Part shown: positions 25,790 through 37,100 of the stretch, piece after piece
Position numbering within the stretch: position 1 is the first letter of the stretch
Layout of the letters: every line of letters starts with the position of its first letter
Assembly (NCBI RefSeq): GCF_905220365.1
Contig: NC_061143.1
Span: 8,246,001-8,310,000 of the forward strand
Direction: 5' to 3'
DNA: 64,000 nucleotides
Origin: Vanessa cardui
Lineage: Eukaryota; Arthropoda; Insecta; Lepidoptera; Nymphalidae
Position numbers and translations under genes: made by a program
The notes under the pieces: model-generated
Seen by the model: the letters and a program-made list of their open reading frames with translations, nothing else
What the model was told of the DNA's origin: nothing
Database searches by the model: none

Positions 25790-25826
25790 TGGGTTTATGC
25801 CTTGGGTTTATGGGTTTATGGGTTTA
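25790..25826. repeat. Short tandem repeat at the retrotransposon 5' junction
   Basis: Four copies of tgggttta, three of them contiguous (25803-25826), sit exactly where the truncated coding sequence begins. This looks like slippage or filler made at the 5' junction. It creates the apparent first 7-8 codons of the frame, so the ATG at 25802-25804 is not an authentic start. Confidence 0.7.
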
Positions 25827-26977
25827 TGCCAGGTCGAGGGACAATGGACGCTATCTTTGCACTCCGCCAATTGTGCGAGAAGTACAGACGTGCTCACAAG
25901 AACCTGCACATGGTGTTCATTGATCTCGAGAAAGCCTATGATAGGGTGCCTCGTGAAGTGTTATGGTGGGCATTGAAAGAGAAAGGTTTGCCTGGGAAGT
26001 ATGTGGAGTTAATTCGTGCTATGTACAAGGGATCTTGTACCTACGTCCGATCGTCTGCCGGTAACACCGACCGGTTCAATGTGACTGTAGGTTTGCACCA
26101 AGGGTCGGCTCTAAGTCCTTACCTCTTCCTGTTGGTTATGGACGCTCTAACGGCGGACATACAGGAGGAGGCACCCTGGTGCATGCTTTTTGCCGACGAC
26201 ATTGTACTGGTTGGTGAAGATGGACCTGAGATCCAGAGCAGATTGGAGGATTGGCAACGGAAACTGGAGAATGTTGGCCTGAAAATCAGTAGAACGAAGA
26301 CTGAATACATGTTCTGCGATTTCGGCGGTCTCTCCGGTCCCGAAGCCATAGCGCTTGATGGCGCAGCTCTTCCAGTCTGCTCCGACTTCCGGTATCTCGG
26401 TTCACTCATTCAAGGCGATGGCGAAATAGATCGAACGGTGAAGCACAGGATTAACACAGGATGGATGAAATGGCGGCAGGTTACGGGAACAATTTGTACC
26501 TTAAGTTTAAGGGGAATACGGGGGTCCCGTATTCCCCTTAAACTTAAGGGGAAGATCTATAAGACCATGATCAGACCTGCTGTCCTGTATGGATCAGAGT
26601 GTTGGGCTACAAAAGGGATGACTGAAAGACAATTGCATGTTGCGGAGATGAGAATGCTGAGAGGAATGTGTGGTGTTACGCGAATGGATAGAGTAAGGAA
26701 TGAGTATATAAGAGGAAGTTTGAAAGTGACACCGATAGCCGAGAAGTTATGTGGAAGGCGGCTATCATGGTATGGGCATGTAATGCGGAGGAATGAGGAA
26801 CACATTGTGAGGAAGGCCTTGAGCATGGATGTGGATGGATATAGAGGTAGAGGACGACCAAGGAAACGATGGATGGATTGTGTGAAAGACGATATGGCTA
26901 GAAAGAATGTTACTTGTGAGATGACGTCTGACAGAGAAGTATGGAAGGAGAAGACATGCTGTGCCGACCCCAAGTAA
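25802..26977 (+). pseudogene. RTE-like reverse transcriptase, 5'-truncated, open for 391 codons
   Basis: This encodes the C-terminal two-thirds of a LINE polymerase, which copies its RNA at a nicked chromosomal target. Visible motifs are MPGRGTMDAI (residues 9-18), FIDLEKAYD with the first catalytic Asp at 41, GLHQGSALSP (97-106), the FADD active-site pair (Asp132/133), the thumb segment LKGKIYKTMIRPAVLYG (248-264) and the terminal GRGRPRKRWMDCVKDDM (349-365). The N-terminal endonuclease and the first reverse-transcriptase motifs are lost by truncation, so it cannot transpose by itself. Stop codon at 26975-26977. A frame-preserving inverted duplication disrupts residues about 233-243. GC content is clearly higher than the flanks. 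RTE/BovB-type is my best clade guess. Confidence 0.85.
26499..26549. repeat. 24-bp perfect inverted repeat inside the reverse transcriptase
   Basis: Arms at 26499-26522 and 26526-26549 are exact reverse complements with a 3-bp spacer (ggt). The right arm encodes the expected family sequence leading into LKLKGKIYK. The left arm is its inverted copy and replaces or adds residues between TGTIC and RIPLKLKG without breaking the frame. Confidence 0.9.
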
Positions 26978-29566
26978 AATTGGGATAAGGGCAGGAGAAT
27001 GATGATGACAAAGTTGCATTGATAAATATTTCTTCAGCGTAGGTATAAAACAAAAACATTTCAAGTCGTCGTCTTCGCTCAAGTCTTTATATTTTACAGC
27101 AGTATTTTTAATTGTTATTTTTAATTAAAATTAAAAAAACAATTAAAAATTAATTAATTGTTAATTGTTAGTAATACAACTAACAATTAAATAATTGTTA
27201 GTTGTGATTTTCCACAATTACAATTGATTAATTGTTAACTGTAGTAGTAACAATTAACAATTAATTAATTGTTAATCTTTAATTGTTCCTGCAATTAAAA
27301 TTTGCCCAACACTGTCATAAGGTTATATCCCAAGGCATCAAGTGAGTTCCAGCGACCGGTCCTTGCTGATGAGCGCTGATGCAATTATACCTTCGATGCT
27401 GCATTAAGATTTATTTAGTATTCATAATTATGATAAAATATAATGTCTCTCTTCAAACAATTCTTTTGTTCGCAGCACGAAGGGAAGCAGGTGCGGTCTG
27501 ATAGGACCGTAATAACAGATGTTATGAGATAGTGGAAATGAGATAAAACGAGTAAATGGATGCTAAATTACGTAACAAGTGTAATAATCATATATCAGTT
27601 AAGGTATAATGTCTTGGTTTCGCACAAAAGTTATCGCGTAGATGTAATAAATCTTATAAATAGAGAAAAATCATTTAAAGTTTTCCTTGTGTTAAATGAC
27701 TAAATTTTAATTACGAGATAAGATTAAAAAAAGTCATCATAGAAATCAAAAAACGAAGTACTAACTTAAATATAAATCACTAAATAAAAAACTTATTGTT
27801 ATAACTTATATTATGAATTGGCGGGATTTTTGTAAGGTTCATAATTTCAAAAATAGCTTTTATATGACCTATTAAGATTTATTAAAATAAATAAGAATGA
27901 CTATTAATTCTGAAGATATTGATGTTAATTGTTCTAGAATTGTGGTTCTAAAAAGTCCTGAAAAATTAAGCATATGTACATATGAACATCACTACATGTT
28001 CATATAAATGTAACAATTACATATTTTTTATCTAATGTATTCTAGATAATTACAAGCAGGTTTACTAAAATATTTTTAATTTACAGCAGCGTGTGAAATA
28101 ACTCATGACTATTAGTGTTTTGTAAACGCGTTTAAATTTTACCGAAAAAATAATTAAAAATAGCTCATAAAACCGTGTAGTTTTAAAAGCTAGTTGTGTA
28201 ATAAGTCGAAAATATGTACTTCCTAATTGGTGATTGTCGAAATGTTAAATAACGTCGCTAACGAGCCTCTCTCGATTAACTGCGTATTATAAACAAGTCT
28301 TAAAGGCTCACGCTAATTAGGGTAATGTGTACCACAATAATCAATAAAAAAAAGAAATTGTTTCCAAAATTTCATCTAGTTACTAAATCTTTATGTAACT
28401 TGTAGGCATGCAAGTCTGTTGTTACGTCATGAAAGTACATATCATGGAAATTGGTAAAAAGATTTTGTGAGGAAAATTAGAGGTTTCGTGGGATATCCGG
28501 TTGGATTGAAGTTCTTTTCGCTATTAATAATGTATTGTATAACAAGTACGTACAAGAGTTATTAAATGAAATTAGAAAATAAAGAAATGAAGGAATAGTA
28601 GTGAAATGGTTCCTTTTTACTAGAGCAAGTGTCGTGACGGTCGTAGTGTTCCACTTATTTCGGCCTAGCTCTCGTTCGCCAAGTGTCTGAATGGATGAAT
28701 GATGAATGGCCGATAAGAAACATCGTTCCACGGCATCTTCTTTTAATTGTGAAATTGGGTCAAGTAAAACAATCAGCCACAACTTTTAAAAATAAACTAT
28801 TAATTAAAATTGATATTTGAAAATTTTAGATACGGGGCAGTTAAATATATCATTAATATTGAATATCATTATTGAATGTCATATCATTAATATGACATTT
28901 AACAAAGTCCAAGGTGCATCCAAATAAAAAATTAATAATGACGACAGAAAAAGGAATAAAAAACTGAGAGTTATTGGCCCTGTTTATCTCGTAGTGTAAT
29001 AGCTTAGCTACCTTTAGAAATTTTATTACCTTTTTTATCATAATGGAATAATCTTCAAAGAGTTTTTGTATTATTTTTATTCTAAATTAAAACCGACCCA
29101 TATAAATAGTGTAATAAGAATGGCCTTATAACATTATCAACCAAGTTCAATGACGACCTTTGCTGACCATATACTCTGTATCGATGACTTTATTATTTCC
29201 ATCGTATATGTAACGCGTAATGAGTCGTGACACATTTCCAAGGCTCCGCGTCGTTGTCGGTGTACTTTACCTCAGCAGCTATACTAAACAAGAGTTTCTC
29301 GAGTCATAATGTCATAATTCGTTTGAATGTGTCCGTTTGTCTATCTAACCGAGGGCTCTGTAGCCTCGTTGACCTAGAAAGCTGAAACTTTACTTGTTCT
29401 ACACCACATACATTTATGGGAAAGAAATCGAGGCCGCATTTCTCCGCCGGAAGGGTCGTTATTGCCTATTGTAACCGATCTAAACTTCTATCACATATAT
29501 TTATTCTTATAACTTAGTTTTCTGGTACTTTATCACACTTTTAATTGAATTTTTCATCAAAAAATT

Positions 29567-29620
29567 TAGAACATAATTTAAGTTCCAATCTTTATAGATT
29601 GGAACTTAAATTATGTTCTA
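29567..29620. repeat. 25-bp perfect inverted repeat, 4-bp loop
   Basis: Arms 29567-29591 (tagaacataatttaagttcc...) and 29596-29620 are exact complements around ttat. No paralogue or target duplication was noticed. Confidence 0.9.
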
Positions 29621-29660
29621 AAATTTAAAAAAAGCGTCTGGTACCTTTTTAAGCAACTCC

Positions 29661-29702
29661 TTAATTCTTTATTTATTTATTTTTATTTTATTTATTTATT
29701 TG
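29661..29702. repeat. TTTA-rich low-complexity tract
   Basis: Mostly (ATTT)n with one interruption. It could be the complement of an A-rich retroposon tail, but no body was recognised next to it. Confidence 0.6.
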
Positions 29703-30833
29703 ACAACACCAACAAGTAGTACAACAAAAATACACATTAAAAAATTAATACACTTTATAACAATATTTATAAAAGAAAAGCTCAGTTAATTTGCAATGCT
29801 TGCTCTAATGTATTCTGTTAACCGTGTAACACTAATTAATTTTATATTATCTTTGCGCAACCTCAATCTATAAAAAAAAGTTGACTAAGATAGATGACTG
29901 CTATTAATGTATTTTTTATTAACTTATAAAGGACAAAGAAGAGTTCTTTGTCTTGTCTTTAATCTTACATTTGTTATTCTGAAGTGATTGATTTTTTAAG
30001 GTACTCTATTGCATGTTTCGATATTCGTCTACGTTAACTTTAATAACAACTAAACGGTCGCTCGCACTGTTCGTGTTTCAACTATTTGTCTTATAAATCA
30101 GCAAATTGGTGTGAAACTGTATAGAAAATTGCGCCAGGTTGCTTTCCATTCCATTCCCTATTGCCCTTTGTCACGTTCGGTGAAAACAATTGATTTTTGT
30201 CGGTGAAAGTCCCTTTGCGTGTATTTAAGCGTATCTTTAGATCTCTGATTGGAACAATTGATTTTAATACTTACATATTTGTTGCTTAACTTATGTGAGA
30301 TAATACATGTGAAAAAAATTCTTTGACCTGTATTTATTTTACTAACGCATTACATTTTCTCTATAATGATAATTATAATTGTTTATGAAGTTTTCCGATG
30401 GATTTATTTCAATATAATTATGAATAATAATTTATTTGATACTGCGTTTATATTGCGCAAATTGATAATGTTTAAAACAGAATTATAATCTATTACATTC
30501 ATGCTTAAATAAATGTCTCTAGCGACTAACGAAGGTCCTCACGTGTGTGACGCATCGGTAATTAAAACATGTTGCTGTTTATGGTGGAAGACCATGTTAC
30601 AGCTCACCACTAAGGCAAAACAAACTGTCCTTTACCTATAATTTTAATTGATCCTACTGATAAAAATATATCGGAAAATATTTCTTTTCATTTTATGATC
30701 AATATAATATGTCGCTTGTATATAAGACAGCTGTTACCCTTGAAATAAAAGGTTCAGTTCGGAAATCGAATGTTTTTTTTTTAATATTATTTACCTTGAA
30801 ACAGTTTATAATATTGTGATTTTTTTCTTTCAG

Positions 30834-31179
30834 GACCGACTCAACAAAACGCAGCATGCAAAGACAGGAGATAAAGTAAAGAGAAAGAACGCAACATGTG
30901 ACCACCGACATATGCACCAAAACAGACAACATAATCTTCAAATTCATGAGTCTTATCTCAAGATTACATGATTAAGAAAACTATTTATTCTACTTTAACT
31001 TTAAAATAACGAATCTAGTCGCAGTAGTTCTTTTAAAACGAAGCAATTTACATTATTAAGAGCATAAAGTATCAAGACTTAGTACAAAGACGAGACAGTA
31101 CAAAGGACTTACGGGAAAACTAATGTTGATTTAATATTAAATCGATTTTATTAGAACGCTCCCGTGGAAACAAGTCAAA
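30834..31179 (+). other. Probable 5' UTR exon of the spectrin-repeat gene
   Basis: A strong acceptor (a run of T and C ending ttctttcag at 30833) opens an exon that continues to the donor caa|gtaagt at 31189/31190. Only its last 10 nt are coding. The leader holds at least six upstream ATGs, each followed by a stop within about 20 codons or fewer, before the ATG at 31180. An internal alternative donor (gtaaag at 30876) exists. The boundary is inferred from splice signals only and the upstream exon is not identified. If real, repeated upstream ORFs would reduce translation of the main frame. Confidence 0.5.
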
Positions 31180-31189
31180 ATGTCTACAA
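31180..31189 (+). CDS. Coding exon 1 (10 nt: Met-Ser-Thr plus one base)
   Basis: ATG in a good insect context (gtcaaaATG) is followed after 10 nt by the near-consensus donor gtaagt. The single leftover base completes a Ser codon with the first two bases of exon 2, which is exactly the phase exon 2 needs. Such a tiny coding start is easy for gene predictors to miss. Confidence 0.65.
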
Positions 31190-34100
31190 GTAAGTACAAG
31201 AACATATACTTTACTAGTAGTCGACGGCGGCTTTGCTCGCGTTTTTGGGTGTTGGTTGTCATGAGTTAGACAAAAAAGTAGCATATGTCTTATCTTGGAA
31301 TTTAAGTTAGGTTCATACGAAATTTCATCAAATTCGGTTCAGCGGTTTGGTCAGGAAACAGCGGCAGATAGACAGACAGACAGAGTTACTTTCACATTTA
31401 TTGTATTAAATATAGATTTGTTGCCTCTTCCCTTCTCACTCTTTCAGTATATCAGGAAGTAAAATACAGGTGTGTCTAAATACGTGTTCGGTATTACAAA
31501 TAAAGTATTTTCGAAATTTAATACGACAAACGATGGAAAGTAAATGTAATCAATCGAAGTATGCTGACGAACGCGTGGTGCGACTATTACAATTCGGTTA
31601 AGGACCGACCTCGTCATCGACCCACAACCTTAAGTTAGTCGATACGGAAAAAAATTACAATTCCAAGGGCAAAGTATTTGTGAAACAATTATATATGAAG
31701 TTATTGTTGTAATTAAATAAAAATTAAATTACATTTAGTTCCAAAGGCCCTTTTATTGTGTTAATAAAATATATTAACTGTTCATTATTTTAATAATAGC
31801 TTTGAATCGATCATAATTAAGCAATAAGCTCCATATTATGACTATATACTAAACATTAACTTTATTGTTGATGGTAATTATTTTATAAATGAAAGTTATT
31901 TTTTGGTTATTTTATCTATATTACATATAAAAATAACTAATAAAAATAAAATGTATTTCAGGTTGCGAGAATTCAGCAAGAATTTTGAAGAGCAGCTTTT
32001 CGTTGTCTTCACTACGATCTGCGCCCGCGCCACCGAACAACACCGGCGACCACCTCGAGCGGCCCTACCACAGCCTCACTAAAAAGAGGTTAGTTGATCT
32101 TGAAACGAATGATTCGGAATATTTGAAAATGTTAGCCACGGTAGGCAATTGATGCGACACAGCTTAATAGCGGATTTCTTGGGGGGCTTACAGAGAAAGT
32201 GCTGTTTATTCTAACATCACAAACACGTAGCAATTTCTTGAAGTATCTAATTCGAATTTTAGTTTCAATAAAACTAATACAGATATGATATAAATTGTAA
32301 AAGAAACATACCAATTAAAATATTGTCTTGTAGCATTGTACCAAGGAAGCTAGCACAATTACGTCTTCGAATGAGAACGATTATGACCTAAGTGCCGGTA
32401 CGTGGGCAACCAGAAGAGTGGATTTATAAAGTGTCAATACTATTTGATAGAAATAATAATAAGTTTTAATTTTTGTTTTAGGTAATTGAAAGAGATCGTG
32501 TAACTTGTTCTTTGTCTATTTTTTAATCAGACAATTCTTTAAACCAAGTTCAATTTAATATGGTTTTATTGTCAAATCTTTACAGGAAGGAGCCATGTCG
32601 GGAAGCGTGGCGACGCAGTTGGGGCTCGGCGGCGAGTGGAGGCAGCGCCGGGGACGACCTCTGGCCCCTGCTGCAACACCACTACGAGTACATCATGGAC
32701 AACCAGATCATAGACTCTTGCAAGGTTAGACATTATTGCCACCCAATATTAAATTAGAAACAAATCTAGATACGTCGGTTGAATAGATACTAATATAACT
32801 TTGTCTAATTACTAGCGAAACCCAGGATATTAACTTTCCTACTTTTCCTATATAAATTGCTGCGGCATTGAGGCCTCTCGCTGGGAATCTCTCGCTGAAA
32901 GCAGATCTGAATGGAGACGGCATGTACATGAAAAAGTACATGCCTATGAAGATAACAGGAAAATAGAACTAGACCTCAAACGCGACAAAATAAAAGCACG
33001 TCCACCTGCTAATATAACATACAATTATGTAAATGGTACACTCACTTGCGACACATGTGGTCGCACGTTTAGTGCCAATATTGGGTATGTTAGTCATGTG
33101 AGGTCGCATCGCAGGCTTTAAATATTACCTACCAATAAACAACTTCAAGAAAGCTAAGTCACTGTAGCCGAAAACGGCTGGGTATATATATATATAGTAA
33201 AGAAATTTGTTATAGAGACAGTTTTCCGTCCTATGATAAGCCGTAGCCTACTTTTAAGTTTACCCCTTGAGGGAGTAAAATAGGGAGTGAAAATTTGTGT
33301 TATTGTAGGTACTGTTTTATAATCTTCCCTCGAGTAAAGCCGTAGGTTCAACTAGTTCACTACAAAGTAAATGAACTGTACTTAACCAAATTAGATTAAT
33401 CTCTAACATAAAAATGTCAATATCTATAATCATATATAAGATGTATCTTTATAACATGCATCGTGTACGTTTAACACCAGGCTCATTAAGAAGTATACTC
33501 AATATTAAAAAATATATTTGTAAATAACTTCTTCCATAAACTTAAATCGTGTTTCAGCCTGCCAATATAAGTGACAAAAAAAAAAATGTCGTAGACACTT
33601 GATGTTAAGATTATAGTATTCACAATAACCTCTATTATACCTTTTGTCAGGCAAATCTATTTCATTGACCTATATTCTGTATTTAGTGATGACTAAGATA
33701 TTTTGGCTTAATGATTTAATATTTATCAATTTTGACATTACTTTCTTCTTAATCTTTCTACTCATGTTGTTGTAATTGTGTGTTAACGTATTTTTGAAAC
33801 AGATATTGTAATTGTTGTGACTACTTTAAAAAGCTTCACATGTTAGCTATTTTCACATAATTGTTTTACATTTGTCATTAAAACATGTAGTAGCTACTAG
33901 TGGTCCTTACATAAATAAATAAATAAAAAAAATAAATAAATAAAAATGTATATTGTAAACAATTAATCATTAAAATATATTACAGGAGGCAAACGGCGAG
34001 CTGTTGTCAAACAATTCGTCAGTATTGCAGAACGGGCCTCGACTCCTGAACCCCACCTCCGGCTTCAACCGACAGTGGTCGTTGAGCCAGCTCATATCCG

Positions 34101-37100
34101 AATTCACCGAACTCTGCCAGTGGCTGACGCACGTTCAAGAAGAGATATATTCTAGTCCAGAAAATCTATCGAGCAGGAAATTAAGAATGGTAAGCAAGAT
34201 CCTTTGTTTATTATTTTCATAGCAAATCATTTTCTTTATTGATTTGGAAATTTACTTAGTAAAACTGTTTTTAATATTCGAATTTTTTTTTGTAACATTC
34301 AAATTCGAACTGTTACAAATTGTTAATCATTCATATTTACTGGTAAATAAAAATAAAAGACTCTGATATTTTATTGAACGATACAAAATTAATATTATGT
34401 TTAATTTTGATACACAACGACACCATTGAAAACTAGTATACTTTATACATAATATATACAAGCATTATTATTATATATGTACATGATATACGTCTCAAAG
34501 TATATGGCAATACATAATGTGTATTTTTCGTGATGATTCCAGAGTCGTATGTCGGAGTTGGTTTCAGTGGAGCCTCGACGCGCCAAGTTCATAGAACAAG
34601 CCTCCGCTATCCTCGAACGCATACCAGAGGCTGCAGCTGACGTAAGTACATATAGGACTAACTGCGGCATTCAACTTGATATGTAAAAAACCATTGCCCT
34701 CGTTCTCCTTTAATGCTTTGATCTTATTCTACAATTATGCATGTTTAATCCGATGTGATTTAATTCTTATTTTAAATATATTATAACTTAATAAGCACTT
34801 ATTTAAGAAATAATTCTTGAGTAAATAAAATGATTGTGAATGAAATGATGCGAATATAATGATATGTATAAAATATAACATGTATATATAAGCAGTGTTA
34901 ATCTAGTGTGGGAATTGTTCGAATTAAACGTAAAAATTCGGTCCTACGGCGCTCATTCTTTCCGAAGTTATGTCTTTTCAACCAGCAAAGGACCAGCATA
35001 ACTGACTTTGACCGACCTTTTCCAATACAGAGAATAGATGAAGTTTTATATCTTTAAACCTCATACCTCATAAACCCTCACTTAAGCCCCTATTTAAATT
35101 ATTTTTAGTTGAAGTTGATGGAAACGTTTAAATCACGCGATGATTACGTATTACAATAAATGCCTCTGCACATTACTGAAGAGTACTTGAATTTATACTC
35201 TATTCAAAATATATAATACTTCTATTTTACGGTTTAACATAAATGTGTGTGTGAGTGTATTAGTTTTACCCAAATAACCCCATACATAACAAAAGGGTGA
35301 ATTAAATTGCTTATTTCGGCCTTTGAAATTCGAACTTGCTCCGTACCAAATTATATCAAAATCAGGATAATAGTTTAGCTGTAAAAGTTTTACGTACAAA
35401 CTGATAAAGTTTCATTCGTATTAATAAACGAAACATAATATTTGTATAGATTAGATATTAGATAATGTGCATACATGGGTATTTATATATATTTATTTAA
35501 TAGGTGACGTGGCGGGTCGAGCACTTAAACGTAAAGTGGGAAAGTCTTCGCTTGCTGCTCAATCCGGAGAAACCGAATAACGACGGAGACTGTTCCGACA
35601 CTGTTGGTTAGTGCGCCATTTTTAATATATCAACAACAACAACAGCCAGTAAATTCCCACTGCTGGGCTAAAGGCCTCCTCTCCCTTAGAGGAGAAGGTT
35701 TTGGAACATATTCCACCACGCTGTTCCAATGCCGGTTCGTGGAATACACATGTGGCAGAATTTCTATGAAATTTGTCACATGCAGGTTTCCTCACGATGT
35801 TTTCCTTCACCGCTGAGCACGAGATTAATTATAAAGACAAATTAAGCACATGAAGCAGCGGTGCTTGCCTGGGTTTGAACCCGCAATCATCGGTTAATTT
35901 GCACGCGTTCTAACCACTGGGACATCTCGACTCTTTTTAATATATCATGGCTTTGTATTTCGCATAAAGCTACCTATTTGATGGGAACTTTATTCGGTGT
36001 TTAGTTTGACTGGTCTCTCACCATACGTTATTGGTTAAAGAGCTTATGATTGATATCTATTTATATGAGAGTCGGGATTTACCATTGATTGGAATGCTTA
36101 TATCTTAACTGACGATTGCGGGGTTCAATTCAAGTTAGTACCATTGAAGTTTCATGTGTTCATAATTTATCTCGTACTCGGCGATGAAAGAAAATATCGT
36201 GTGAAACCTGTGACTAATTTCAACGAAATTTCTCCTTCAAAGGGAAAAGAGACCTTAGTCCAAAAGTGGAAATTTGTAGGCTGTACATGTATGTGTATAT
36301 GTACATATATATCTTTATAGGTAGGTGGCGCTTTCTGATGATACTGGCCACTTTTACCCATAGACATTGGTACTATCAAAGTATTAGATCTTAGGGAAAT
36401 AAGAAGTTCCCTTGTAATATTACATCGACCCACTTACTGTCCAAAGCGTAATACAGTAATACCCTACTTTCATTTTTTTTTTTTATGGTATAGGTTGGCG
36501 GACGAGCATATGGGCCACCTGATGGTAAGTGGTCACCATCACCCATAGACAATGACGCTGTGAGAAATATTAACTATTCCTTACATCGTCACTGCGCCAC
36601 TAACCTTGGGAACTAAGATGTTATGTCCCTTGTGCCTGTAGTTACACTGGCTCACTCACCCTTCAAACCGGAACACAACAATACTGACTACTGTTATTTG
36701 GCGGTAGAATAACTGATGAGTGGGTGGTACCTACCCAGACGGGCTCGCACAAAGCCCTACTTTCATGCTTAGCGATAGAATAAGTGATCATCAATTGAAG
36801 GCAGCCATATAGAAAATTCTCATGGCTGGTTTGTATAACGCTCCCCCCAAAAGATACTAAGCTTTCATGTTTAGCGATAGAATTAGTGATCATCAATCGA
36901 TGGCCGTCATGTAGAATAATTCTCATGGCCGGTTTGTATAACGCTCCCCCCAAAAGATACTAAGCTTTCATGTTTAGCGATAGTATTAGTGATCATCAAT
37001 TGAAGGCAGCCATGTAGAATAATACCCATAGCTGGTTTGTATAATACACCTTCGCTCTGCCCGCGCAGACTCAGCGCACGAGCTGCGCTGCCTGCGGCGC

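Larger units (their letters stand above)
25758..27025 (+). mobile_element. 5'-truncated RTE-like non-LTR retrotransposon with 16-bp target duplication
   Basis: Identical 16-bp direct repeats aaagttgcattgataa flank the insertion at 25758-25773 and 27010-27025. Between them lies a truncated reverse transcriptase frame, a very short 3' UTR and a tail of ATG/GATGAT units rather than poly(A). A short UTR and a small repeat tail are typical of RTE-clade LINEs. The insertion sits inside the hAT-like element and is therefore the younger of the two. Confidence 0.88.
25378..27322. mobile_element. hAT-like non-autonomous element carrying a nested retrotransposon
   Basis: The element proper is 25386-27314. 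Its ends are perfect 12-bp inverted repeats, cagtgttgggca at 25386 and tgcccaacactg ending at 27314. They are flanked by an identical 8-bp duplication, tcataagg, at 25378-25385 and 27315-27322. The 8-bp duplication and CAGTG..CACTG termini are the hallmarks of hAT transposons. Interior sequence outside the nested insertion (roughly 680 bp) is built from AATTAATTG-type runs and has no transposase, so it is a non-autonomous (MITE-like) derivative that would depend on a transposase made elsewhere. Confidence 0.88.
27323..30833. other. No coding gene seen upstream of the UTR exon
   Basis: AT-rich, with a palindrome at 29567-29620 and a TTTA-rich tract at 29661-29702. No TATA or initiator arrangement convincing enough to call a promoter was seen. 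The gene's true transcription start may lie in or beyond this interval if more non-coding exons exist. Confidence 0.5.

Noticed and set aside
25802..25825. ATG at 25802-25804 as a true start of the reverse transcriptase
   Set aside because: It lies in the tandem tgggttta filler at the truncated 5' end, so it is accidental.
26119..27082. Four reverse-strand frames (61-138 codons) across the retrotransposon
   Set aside because: They are shadows of the forward reverse transcriptase frame and have no motif of their own.
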